DNA from: Rhea pennata
Taxonomy: Eukaryota; Chordata; Aves; Rheiformes; Rheidae
Assembly (NCBI RefSeq): GCF_028389875.1
Contig: NC_084682.1
Location: 5,714,001 to 5,778,000, forward strand
Length of the DNA stretch: 64,000 nucleotides
Direction of reading: 5' to 3'
Shown in pieces: positions 10,901-20,784 of the stretch (the stretch's first letter is position 1; the number at the start of each line of letters is the position of its first letter). Under the pieces are notes generated by a model. That model saw nothing but the letters and a program-made list of their open reading frames with translations, was not told the DNA's origin and did no database searches. The position numbers and the translations under genes were made by a program.

Positions 10901-13900
10901 GAGAGAGGGGGCATGTGCTTTCCCTGGGTTGCGGAGAAGGAGAGGAGATCTTGGCAGGAGCGCAGCGAGGAGTGCATCCTCCATCCTCCAGCAACACCTC
11001 CTCTTGATCAGACATGCCTGGGGGCATTGATGCAAAGGGAATCTGAAAATGCAGTATTGACATTTAGCTTTCTTTGACCAGGATCAGACGCCTAATCTCA
11101 TCTGTTAGATAGCTGAAGTAGTGGGGAAAGGGCAGGAGGAGAAAGTGCCTTCATTAGCTGTCTGCTGCGGAGATGTGCGCTGGATGATCCTTTGCCTTTC
11201 GTGCCCCTTTGCAACGCCAGCTTGCTGAAGCGTGTGGCTCAAAACACATGCTACAGTTCGCTGTTTGTTTGTTTGTTGTTTTAAGCACTTTTTCATACAA
11301 AAGAAGTATTCCTGGCAAAATCTGTTGTTTCTGGCTCAGGAAGTCCATCACCTCTGCTGCTTCCTGAGACCACTGCAGCAGCTAGTTGTGCTTCCAAGCT
11401 CTTCGTAATCAGGGTAGGTCTTAAGAGAGAAAATGTCTTGTAGTGGGGACTCGCAGATCTAAGCAGCAGAGGCCCCAGCAGGCAGGAACAGCGATGTGCT
11501 GAGAGGCAGCTGCTAGCACTTGGCTTGGGCGAGCTGCAAGAGCTTGCTCTTGGCTTCGAGGCCAAGTTCGGCTCAGCTGGTGAACTCCTTTCGGGAGGAG
11601 TTTGGGTTTGGAGGACTGGGGTAGGGCAATTCACTGTGCTTTAGGGAGGAGTTGGAAACAGTCCTCATTTGCAGCCTGCTTTTGCGCTGCTTAATGTGGG
11701 TGCCTCAGAACAAGAGACCATCTGCTGGGTTTCCTGCGCTAGTGGTGATGTGCCCATCCCTCGGGGAGAGTGTTGTCTCCATCAGCCCTAAATCAGGTGA
11801 GTACTGAGGGCTCCCTCAGAGAGATACTGTGATTATTTGGTTCCTGAGTGGGAAATAACACAACCTGCTTTGAGGAGGTGGAAGAAATAAGAGAATGCTC
11901 TGTCTTGGGAGACCAAACCTGCCTTCGCTGCAATGATCCACCTCACTCAGTGAGGCTTGGAGCAGTCTCAGGAAAGGAGAGGGGGATGCTGCCTCCGTTC
12001 CCCAAATTGTGGGGATGGTGAATTAGTGTAATGAAAGCAGATGATGCAGTTAAGTGCGTCATGGAAGTGTGGGCAACAGGGGCTTGCAGTAATTTAAAAA
12101 TAAGTAGGTATGAGATGAGACTAGCCGATCTAGTGCTCAGCTCAGCAGAAGTCTGTGCCGATTCCAAGCAGGATGATGCTCCCCGGCCCCAGGGCTGGCG
12201 TGCTGTTGCCAAAAAGATTTTCTAGTGCAGCCGCAGGCTTCTCTTGTGTGCAGAAAACAACCACACGTGGTTATTTGAGTTGATTTTTTTGTTGTTTTGA
12301 ACAGGATTTGCAACAGGCACGTTTTTAATACTGACGGTGAGCAGGAGCCTGGCGGGAGCCTGCCTCGGGTTTGCTCCTCTTCCAGCGGCTCGGCTTTGCT
12401 CTCCTCTCCTCCGGATGAGTCACGGACACCGTTGCTGCAGCAACGCCGCTGCCAAGGAGGGGATAAAACTGTTGCCATGGAGCCGGACGGGAAGGAATTC
12501 TGCAGGAGGAAAACACTTAATAATTAACTGGCGGAGCAGCGCGCCTGGCAGACTCGCCTGCGAGCTCGGGCGAAGGCGCCCCGGCTCCGAGGCGACCGTG
12601 CGCCCGCCGCGTTGGCGCTCCGGCCCGGCGCCCGCCCGCCGCGTTGGACGCGGGCGGCGAAGCCCGGCCGATGCCCGTGTCGTACGCAGCGGCTCGGCGC
12701 GGGGCAGGAGCGTGGGCTGGCGGCCGGTCGGTGCCTGCAGCTCTCGCGCAGCCCGCGACGTCGCCTGCCTGTGGCTCGGAAACTCTGGGGCAAAGCGGTG
12801 ATTTGGATATCCAAATCTCCCCAGCTAGCGTGCTTTAAAACCAAGGAAGAGGGGTTCGTGCGGCCGTTAGGCTTTCGTTTCTCACGGCAGCGCCGAGGTC
12901 GAGCTGCTACCAGCTGCCCGGGCGTGAGAGCGTGCTTCCGCCGGCGCCGCTGCCGCTTGCTCGGCCCGCTCCGAGGGGGCGCAGGGGGAGGGCTGCTGCC
13001 GAGGGCTGGGGCTGCTCGGGAGCCTCTGTTAAACCCGCTTCCTTTCGGTGGGGGGTTGTAAAATCGCCCAGAGGTGATTTTACGCCGGAGGTTTAATACT
13101 TCTGTTCTTCGCGCCAGCGTGCACCGAGGCAGCGCTGCGAGTTAAGCAGGTTTGCGAAGAGTAAAAGGTTTGCGGGAAAGGGTAGGTGCCAGACGTGCAG
13201 CCTGCGTTCAGCAGCGGCTGGGAGCGATCTCGCGCGGCGCTGCCGGCAGCTCCCCTCCCCTCGAGCGCTCCGGCGGCCCGATTTCCGTCAGCACGCATCC
13301 CAGCGAGGGCGCCTGCCTGTCTCGCCGGCGCTGCGCGGCACGGCGGACGCGCTCGTGGTGTGGCAGGGTCATCTGCTATTCAGGGTGCTAAATTCTTCGC
13401 TAGCACACGTGCGAACCGCTGCCCGTGAAGCAGAATGCCAAACTGTTAACATAGTACCCAGTTTGCTATAGCTGTGCTGAAGGTTTGTTATGGGAAGGGA
13501 TGATCTCTAACTACACCGTAACTTATTTTCATATATTCAGTAAATAAGCCTTAGGTGGATGGATACACTTAAATTTTTGAAATAGGAAACCAAACTGCAA
13601 TAAAGGAGTAATTTGGACTAACAGCAGGAATTAGCAGCTGTGAAAGGGCTCAGAATTACCATTTTGACGTATTACTTTTACCTTTTTTTAAACTTCTAAC
13701 CCAAGTCTCTTAAAAAATGCAGCTGCGTAGTCACTCAGAAGCTAACCCAGCTTTTATGCGTGCACATTTAGTTAGATTTGTCTGGATAGAGAAAGTCACT
13801 GGAGCTCTTTCAACCCGCACCTGCCTGTGGAGCGGAGAGTACACCGCGGGCACCCCGATCCCTCCTTCCCGCGGAAGAGTCCGTAACCTGGCCAGGAAGC

Positions 13901-16900
13901 TGGCTCACGAGGCAGGGAAGGGCTCTCTTCCCACGCTGCTTCCTAGGTTTTAACACTGTTTTTGGTGCCAAGGAGCAAGTCTTTGCCCGGGACAAGCGTC
14001 GCGGGAGGGCAGAGGCTGTGCTCCGTCCGCGGAGGGCTGCGGAAGGGGAGGTGGCGTGGGCAGGAGGATGCTCCTGTCCCAATGACGCGCGGGCGGCTTA
14101 GTGCCCGCAAAGCTGCTTAGTGCTTGCATTCTGCCCGAGGGCAGTTTTCAAAATGGGCAAAGCCTCTTACCCTGCAAAGGCTAGGATTTGGTGGGGGCCT
14201 TGCCTAGTCTCAATACGCCGAGGGAAAACGGGTCCGGATGATGCTGGCCCAGGGTTAGAAAAAGATGATGACCTCAGGGTGCCAGGGCAGGGAGCATTTT
14301 CCCCTTGCAGCTGCCCTTGCAGAGCAATGAGGAGCGCTCAGCACTGCGACTGTCTTTGTAGACATTTGCTTTGGGATAAAAACGGAATACTGGGGGCACT
14401 GGGCTTTTCCTCCTTCTGGCTGTGACCACCAGAGAGTAGCCAGAAATACCTGGTGTTTCTGAGCAGCCTTCATTTAAATTTGCTTTCCTCTGCAGATTAT
14501 CTGTGCACTCCAGAGGAAAATGTTTACAAGATAGACTTCACCAGGTTCAAAATCCGGGACATGGAGTCTGGCACAGTGCTGTTTGAAATCACCAAACCAC
14601 CAGCTTCAGGTGAGTGCACACACACAATACTGCTGTCCCAAACAAATGAATGCTAGTGTGTGCTTCCTTTTTGCCTTTTTCCACTCCTTTTACTCAACAC
14701 ATTTCCCCCAAATAGGAGATGCTATTAACTGCAAGAGGGCTAGAGCCCTGGCTGCAGTGGAGATACTATTCAGGTATCCCGTTGTTCCAACACAAGCAGT
14801 TAACATTGCTGCTGCGTTCCTGTGATTGCCATCTGTGATTAGAAAGGACAGATGGATATTGTAAATAGAAGAAGAAGAGGAGGAAGAAGTCGGAATGTGT
14901 TGGTTGCTTGGCTGTTCAGCAGTGAACATAGTTTAGCTGTCAAGCTAGCATCTTTCTTTTGGGAGTCAGGAAAACAAGCATCTCCAAAAGACAGACACCA
15001 TATGTCAGTTGTGCAAAGGAGACAAACTGAAAACATGCTTTGTGTTTTTCATGACTTGTTAGGCGTTACTTGTAACCAGCAAAGTGTTACCTGTTACCAG
15101 TGAGTAATAAAAACTCAGTGCAACTGTTCTTTTCTTCATCAAATGCTCTTTCCAGTCTTCCCCATCTCCTTCCATGTGAAAGGAAGTTTTCCGTAGCTTT
15201 GAGATAGCAAACAAGAGGTGCTAAGATGAGATGGTTTGGTCAGAGGCGTACTGCAGTTCTGCGTTGGGGGTAGGAACAGTAAGTCACTCCAGAGCGTAAG
15301 AAGCGGCTCAGACCATCCTGCGAATGCTCTGTCTTTGAGTGACCAGCAGTGGAGGCCTTAGACTATAGGAGGAGCGTAAGCACACCCTCATCCGTGCAAC
15401 GTACCTTTTTAGCACCACAAGGTCCTATAGCAAGGAATTTCCCAGGTTCACTGTGTGTTGCGGTTGATGCCGCCTGCCTTTGCTTTGACTCCATCACCTG
15501 CTAGTTTCGCTAAGTGTTCCCTTATTCTCTCACCAGAAGAGATAGTAGGGTAAAGACAGAGGTCCCAATTCTTACTCTCTCTTTCAAAAGTTAGATTGCT
15601 GTCCTCTCTTTTGTCTGTGAGCAAAACCTGAAGGGAACTTTGCAAGGCAGATACAGGTTGGTTGGTTTGCTCCCTTTTGTTAAAGAAAGCATGTTTTGAG
15701 TCAATTGTCTTGCTAGGAATTTTAAAAGTTTGTTCTCTACGATGTATTTTTTGCTTTCTTCCCCTTATTACCATAGTAACTGTGAAATGCTTGTGTGAAT
15801 CACACTGTGACCAAATGTTATTTTTGTGAACTCAGTTAATAAAGCCGTGAAAGAACCGAGTGTAATGAGATCACCGTGCACAGTCATCCTTAACAGTGAG
15901 GAAAATCAGAAATAGAATCTCTAATAGGGAGTTTGTAGTATTTTGTACGTCCATCATTTTGGTGAGGAACCCTCAAACTTTGATCACTGAATTTTTTTGC
16001 TCATAACGTACTTTTTCCTAGTTAAAAATACACAACTGTGTGCTGCTCGCCCAGGTTCGGCACAGGGAGCTCTTTGTTTATTGCACGTTCTGCCAGAAAG
16101 GAGCCCTCATTCTTTTCTTCCTGGGGAACAAATTTCCAACATTGCCAAATAGATAGAAATGTGAGGGCTGGAGTACTTTAAAAGACAGCAAAACTTTGCT
16201 GCTGAAGCTGAGCTCAACACTTAATTCTGGGGAGCAAACACTTGAATTATTAGAAAACAGTTTCCCCTGCTGCAGTCTTGTTTGCTGTGTTCTGCAGGGA
16301 TTTAAGCGTGAATTAGCTAACCTTGCCGAAGAAGGTGGGAAAGAGCTTTGTGGCACCAAACGTGCTACGGGTTGTTCACCAGGCTTCATCCTCGAGCATC
16401 CAAGCATGAGCTCCACCAAAGGCGTGAGGCTGAGGAGGAGATAACGGTCACGCTAGTATTTTCACTGGCTTTCTGTTTCTCAGACGACAGTGATGGAGCT
16501 TTCCTTTGCGCTTTTCCAGAACGTGAACACAATGACAAGAAGGACATTGACCCCAATGCCGGACGGTTTGTACGCTACCAGTTTACGCCAGCTTTTCTTA
16601 GACTTCGGCAAGTGGGAGCCACGTAAGTAATCGCTCCTGTGTTACATTTTTCCCATACAGAAAAATCCTGCAGGCTTACAGAGTGAAGGTGGCTCTTACT
16701 ACTATTACTATCAGCTTTGCATATTAAGTTGATCTAATAGAGATATCTTTTTATTATGAGGAGCTCCAAATGTCTTGGCTGGTTGCCTTGCATTCGCCAT
16801 TCCTTTAGCTTGTTTATTTACCCTAAGAACTGGCACGGGGCTGAAGAGACTAAGGCTAAAAAGAGCAGTATAAAGTGGACAGACTAATGGCACCTGAAGT

Positions 16901-18416
16901 CTTTTTCTGTAAAGCTTTGGACCAAAGACATTGCTACGTAATGTATGTGACAGGGTACTTTTTTTTTAAGTAAAAATTAGTTGTCGCTTTTTTCCACAGT
17001 TAAATAGTGTGCATGGAAAGATGCAAGTTTTAGCTGGGGCTTTCTCTTCTGCCCTCTTGAAGAGTTGGCTGATGGGCCCTTCTGCCTTTATTGAAGATTT
17101 TAGAAGGATATTGGATCACACTATGGCAGAGCCTTTGTTATCTTTTTTTTTCTTTGACATTCACTTAAGCTTAAATTAGTAGATCTAATTAAGAGCTTTA
17201 TGTCCATTGCTATTATGGCATTAAGACCATAATACTATAACTGAGCATCAATTACTGTTCCAGTGCAAGCTTTTTTTTGTTTGTTTGTTTTAAAGGTTTA
17301 TAGAAATCATTAGTTTGGATTCATACTAGTCTGCATTTTGATAGATCCCTTCGGCTGCTAATATTTAGAGCAAAGTTGTACATTACAGCTTGCTGCTAAT
17401 CTTAAAACAGAATTGCACATTTTAAGAAAGAAGGAGAATTTGATTAGTATCATTGATTTAAATATTTTGCCTTCCCCCACCCCCTTTTTCAGAAGAGTTC
17501 TTTCCTACCTGACAGCAGTGCCTGAAAATCCCGAATGAGGAAAGCTCATTGCGATCTTACACTTCCTTTACAGGGTGGAATTCACAGTAGGGGACAAACC
17601 CATTAATAATTTCCGCATGATCGAGAGGCATTACTTCCGGGATCAATTGCTGAAGAGTTTTGATTTTGAATTCGGGTTCTGCATCCCCAGCAGTAAAAAT
17701 ACGTGTGAGCACATCTACGAATTCCCACAGCTCTCGGAGGATCTCAGTAAGCTCTTTTTGGTTTTGGGGTTACCAAATAGCGATGTTAGTCTAAGTTGTT
17801 TTGGAGAAACCTTTTCCAATGAGCTGTCTATAGAAAATGGGTATGGAAAAATACATCCAAGTAGTTTTACATCTATGTTTTGTACGGCTTTTGTTTTTTA
17901 GTACCATATATCCTATCACCACCAGATGATGCTTTTTTATTCATAAAAGGGAAGCTTCAGTGTCTGGTAGAAAAAAAATAAGTGTTATGAAATAACTAAA
18001 AAAGCAGGACTGGAAAGATGTCCAGTCAAATGGGTAACAAACTTTATGTTCTGCTTTCTTGTTTGATGTGTTACGTGGATAGCTTGAGAGGTTTCAGTTT
18101 TAGTATGAATACAACTTTTTATTTTCTCTTCCTTCTCCCAAGACGTAATGGCATCAGTGCTCCACCTGTGTGCCCTAATATTCTGTATAGTCCTCAATCA
18201 TGTATGTCACTACTAATATTACAGTCTGTGCAAAATAGTGATCCGCTTTGCTTGCTTCCTTGTTTTGAGTTGACTATCTTACTATCTTAAAACTAATGCA
18301 ATATTGTTTTGAGGGTAGCTAGTACACTTACAGTTTGTGTGGTGCCTTAACATATTTGGATTCTGTTTGAGTTCTTTAAATGCTACTGAAAAACAAATGG
18401 TTGGGTAGGCTTCTTT

Positions 18417-18447
<31 letters not shown>

Positions 18448-18694
18448 AACTTTAGAGTTTGTTGCTGTCTGAGCAATGCTATTAAACCCAGCTGAGACCC
18501 AGTGTCCAAGAATAGTCAGCACTGAGTGTTGTTACAGTAGGGCTAGCACCCAACATGACTAATTTGTTTTTTTGTCTGCAGTTCGAGAGATGATCCTTCA
18601 TCCATATGAGACACAGTCGGACAGTTTCTACTTTGTAGACAACAAGCTGGTGATGCACAACAAGGCAGATTACTCCTACAGTGGAGGACCTTGA
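4783..18694 (+). CDS. UNC119: UNC119, lipid-binding chaperone for myristoylated ciliary cargo
   Basis: UNC119 binds the N-myristoylated ends of proteins such as transducin alpha and nephrocystin-3 in a hydrophobic beta-sandwich pocket and delivers them to cilia and photoreceptor outer segments, where ARL3-GTP releases them. Joined exons are 4783-4903, 14496-14609, 16520-16622, 17574-17746 and 18582-18694. All junctions are GT/AG with matching phase, giving 207 aa. The ATG in GGGGCCATGA starts MKVKK, as in human UNC119. Family landmarks are [94 protein letters not shown] and [20 protein letters not shown]. The disordered N-terminus before the [10 protein letters not shown] motif is only about 26 residues, much shorter and more alanine-rich than in the 240-aa human protein; the cargo domain is complete. 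The gene starts about 770 bp after the PIGS poly(A) signal in the same direction and converges on FOXN1. The paralogue UNC119B was considered, but neighbouring PIGS and FOXN1 favour UNC119. Confidence 0.97.
4990..5145. repeat. Imperfect tandem duplication ending in C-homopolymers
   Basis: Two diverged units sit head to tail. The first runs from CCCCGGGGATGCACGAGCC to a 15-C run (5044-5058). The second runs from CCCCGGGGGTGCATGAGCC to an 18-C run (5123-5140). Middles are only loosely alike (CTCTGGGGCCTGCGTCTC against ACTGGGGCTGCAGCTC). A third, 15-C run lies upstream at 4605-4619. Confidence 0.6.
8200..8530. promoter_or_regulatory. CpG-dense block inside UNC119 intron 1
   Basis: About 330 bp rich in CpG (for example GCGCCGCGCCGGGAGCGCGC and GGGGATCGCGATACGC), flanked by less CpG-rich DNA. 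It could be an intragenic CpG island or alternative promoter. No exon could be attached to it. Confidence 0.35.
8846..8915. promoter_or_regulatory. Candidate homeodomain-binding cluster in UNC119 intron 1
   Basis: An AT-rich island in GC-rich DNA contains GGGATTAG (8863-8870, the reverse of an OTX/CRX-type TAATCCC site), GATTAAC and CAATTAATTA (8903-8912). UNC119 is strongly expressed in photoreceptors, so a retinal element is plausible, but this is inferred from motifs only. Confidence 0.3.
12410..12510. promoter_or_regulatory. AP-1 site and RFX/X-box-like palindrome before the intronic CpG island
   Basis: TGAGTCA (12416-12422, perfect AP-1 consensus) is followed by the exact palindrome GTTGCTGCAGCAAC (12431-12444, resembling paired RFX half-sites), a GGATAAAACT stretch near 12460 and a further GTTGCCATGG. 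These lie just upstream of the CpG-dense block at 12530-13370. Function is inferred. Confidence 0.4.
12530..13370. promoter_or_regulatory. Intragenic CpG island in UNC119 intron 1
   Basis: About 840 bp of CpG-rich sequence lie 1.1 kb before UNC119 exon 2, including a 14-bp motif GCCCGCCGCGTTGG that occurs twice within about 35 bp (12602-12646). The block could be an alternative UNC119 promoter or an enhancer. No initiator ATG leading in frame to exon 2 was found. Confidence 0.5.
14496..14609 (+). CDS. UNC119: UNC119 coding exon 2
   Basis: Acceptor TTTCCTCTGCAG, donor GTGAGT. Encodes (D)[20 protein letters not shown]...EITKPPAS. Confidence 0.97.
14610..16519 (+). other. UNC119: UNC119 intron 2
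   Basis: No feature beyond splice sites is recognised. Base composition shifts here from GC-rich to AT-rich. Confidence 0.9.
16520..16622 (+). CDS. UNC119: UNC119 coding exon 3
   Basis: Acceptor TTTGCGCTTTTCCAG, donor GTAAGT. Encodes (E)[20 protein letters not shown]...LRQVGA plus two bases of threonine. Confidence 0.97.
16623..17573 (+). other. UNC119: UNC119 intron 3
   Basis: AT-rich intron; no repeats or exons recognised apart from short T-runs. Confidence 0.9.
17574..17746 (+). CDS. UNC119: UNC119 coding exon 4
   Basis: Acceptor CACTTCCTTTACAG, donor GTAAGC. Encodes (T)[20 protein letters not shown]...[22 protein letters not shown] plus the first base of isoleucine. Confidence 0.97.
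17747..18581 (+). other. UNC119: UNC119 intron 4
   Basis: AT-rich. It contains a pyrimidine/T-rich simple tract at 18411-18447 and nothing else recognised. Confidence 0.9.
18582..18694 (+). CDS. UNC119: UNC119 terminal coding exon
   Basis: Acceptor TTTTTTTGTCTGCAG. Encodes (I)[20 protein letters not shown]...[14 protein letters not shown], the conserved C-terminus of the family. Confidence 0.97.
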
Positions 18695-19456
18695 GCACAG
18701 GATGGACAGCCAGCCTGCGCTGGCCTTCCCTTTCCTGTAGAAGTTGTCAGGGATAACAACACCTTCAGTTCAGTTGCCTGCAATGTCAACTGAACGAGGA
18801 TCCACAAACCAAGGACTCTTTGCCACAGTAGGAGTTTCATGACTAAATTGGCCAGTCTCATCTTTGCTGAGCTTTGAAGCAGACCCAGTTCTTAAGAACT
18901 TTAAACAGTTCTGCAAAGCTAAGCGATCTTTGGATACCACTGCCCTAAGTTCTTTAGGTGTCTGCTTTGGAAATGGCCTTGTGGGACCTGGGGAATTTTG
19001 GCCTAATTCTGTGGATTTGTGTTCTTGCCCTCAAGTCTCTTTTAGGACATGATGGCTTTCTCACAGAATGTAATCCGAGAAACTGTGTGAGTGGATGAAT
19101 GCAGATGCAGAGTTGTGTCTGTTTGTTTCTATCTGTGGATGCTTCAAAGGTACAGTCAGTTTAACTTTTTATTCAGTTAAAAAGGTTCAGTGTAACACTT
19201 TACAAAGCAAAAGTTTCATCCTTAGATTGTTTCTCTAAATAGCTATCTCATACTTTTTTCTTTTCTTTGTTCCTTTTATGTAGTATTCTGTTTAACCTTG
19301 GAAGCAACGGAACTTGCAATGAAGATGAGTAGCTCAGTGACAAGCCTGTTTAGAGTCAGGGCCTCTCCTTTTACAGTTCAGAAGGAGCGAAATAGCATTG
19401 AGGGTCTACAAACCATCATAAGCATTCCCAATTTATTTAAGTTTTTGCAAATACAA

Positions 19457-19549
19457 TGCAGAATAATCAGGAAAAATGAAGGGTTTTAGGTTAGGCTGAC
19501 ATTATTATGTAGTTAACATTCAGCCTCTTCATGGTATGGGTTTTCCATC
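19457..19549 (+). repeat. Direct 92-bp duplication, copy 1
   Basis: Begins TGCAGAATAATCAGG and ends TATGGGTTTTCCAT. It matches 20693-20784 in the same orientation, with about five substitutions and two one-base indels. Confidence 0.9.
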
Positions 19550-19673
19550 TCTGTCTGTCTGTTTTTTTCTTTCTCTGTTCAATACTAGGACAAGGGCTTC
19601 AGCATTACTTGTTAGAGCAGCATTTTCTTTTGTGTAAGGCAATCAGTATGTGGAATTTCCAGTTTTGCTTTTG

Positions 19674-19820
19674 TCACAGAGTCACAGAATCAGTAAGGTT
19701 GGAAGGGACCTCTGGAGATCATCTAGTCCAACCTCCCGAAGGTTTCCTGATGCTGGTTCCACTGGGGCTTGAACCGAGGACCTTCAGCATGTAAAGCATA
19801 CATGATAACCACTACACTAT
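19674..19820 (-). mobile_element. SINE-like element: tRNA-Val(UAC)-derived head fused to a CR1 3' tail
   Basis: Read on the minus strand, 19820-19754 aligns without gaps to nucleotides 7-73 of vertebrate tRNA-Val with anticodon UAC: box A-like TAGTGTAGTGG, anticodon loop CTTTACA and box B-like GGTTCAAGC, ending TGGAACCA. Nucleotides 1-6 of the acceptor stem are missing, so it is not a functional tRNA. It is followed directly by the CR1 3' end (GGTTGGACTAGATGATCTCC...) finishing in octamer-type repeats ATTCTGTGACTCTGTGA. tRNA head plus LINE tail is the architecture of a LINE-mobilised SINE. TTTGT occurs on both sides and might be a short target duplication. Confidence 0.75.
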
Positions 19821-20692
19821 CCTTTGTATCTGAATTTGAAGAATGTTTTGATAGTTTTTTCCCCTTTGTTAAAAAGTGTTTTGCATTTGATATTAATACT
19901 CCTGAAACAGTGAGTCTGATAATGTAAGACTTTGTTTAAGGCACAACACAGGTTTATCAAAAGCTCTCTCTTGTCTCTGTAAGAAGTTTAAGAATCATTT
20001 TGCATAAGTTTCTCAGAATGTGCTCCTTCTTAGAAGGACAGACATACAAAGTAGCAACATAAAAACAATAAATTATACAGGCAAAACAAAATAAAACAAA
20101 AAATGGAGAAACTTGTGTGCAGTAAAAACCTTCATCTTTTATTTTGCCTAAGTAGTCTGTTGTCATGAAACCCTTACTCTAGAGATCAGTTCACTGATAC
20201 TGTAATAATTGGCAGTTGCAATTTGTAGATATTTCTATAAATATTTGAAGTCTCCATGTCTAATTGTGTGAGTTTCAGTGGAACATTATGTGTTAGCCTC
20301 AGATAGGTGTGATTGTAGTAATTTTTATAAAATACCATTCCCAGTTGTGATTAACATCTTCCAGTAACAGCCTAAGTCCAACAGGAAAACTGCAAATGGT
20401 TCCACATATAGCCTGCCTAAGAATCTATCCAAGAGCAGGGAGGTTTTGCGCTATTATTGGGGTTGTGATTACTATTAACTGTGTTACCATTTGTATTTGG
20501 CTTGGCTTTCTTTACTTCTGAAAGTTGATTCAGCTTTCTAAAGAAAACACAATGAGTTTAGGTTACAGCACAGATTTTTTTTAAGATTGATAGCTAAGAA
20601 AGTATGAGGAGTTCACTGATTTTACACAACTGGTGTCTTGCAGTAATTATTACGATGATGAGACATATATAGCACTGTTTTTTGGTCTGCAG

Positions 20693-20784
20693 TGCAGAAT
20701 AATCAGGAAAAAATGAAGGGTTTAGGTTAGGCTGACATTATTACGTAGTTAACATTTAGTCTATTCATGGTATGGGTTCTCCAT
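20693..20784 (+). repeat. Direct 92-bp duplication, copy 2
   Basis: Same orientation as copy 1, starting TGCAGAATAATCAGG and ending GGGTTCTCCAT, about 1.2 kb downstream. Flanking sequences are not alike, so this is a discrete segmental copy or an unrecognised low-copy repeat. Confidence 0.9.

Larger units (their letters stand above)
4904..14495 (+). other. UNC119: UNC119 intron 1 (9.6 kb, GC-rich, CpG blocks)
   Basis: No exon of another gene is recognised. The first 1.6 kb continue the promoter CpG island, with C-homopolymers at 5044-5058 and 5123-5140. Further CpG-dense blocks lie near 8200-8530 and 12530-13370. Between them are AT-rich islands near 8750-8920 and 9340-9840. Several long open frames here come from the high GC content and resemble no family. 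Confidence 0.85.
18695..20072 (+). terminator. UNC119: UNC119 3' UTR with candidate poly(A) signal
   Basis: Non-coding sequence follows the stop. The first canonical AATAAA I see on this strand is at 20067-20072, with another at about 21704. Which one is used is unknown. The region contains a CR1/tRNA composite (19674-19820) and the first copy of a duplicated 92-bp segment (19457-19549). Confidence 0.5.

Noticed and set aside
19754..19820. Functional tRNA-Val gene
   Set aside because: The 5' half of the acceptor stem does not match or pair with the 3' half and the sequence is fused to a CR1 tail, so it is a retroposed relic.
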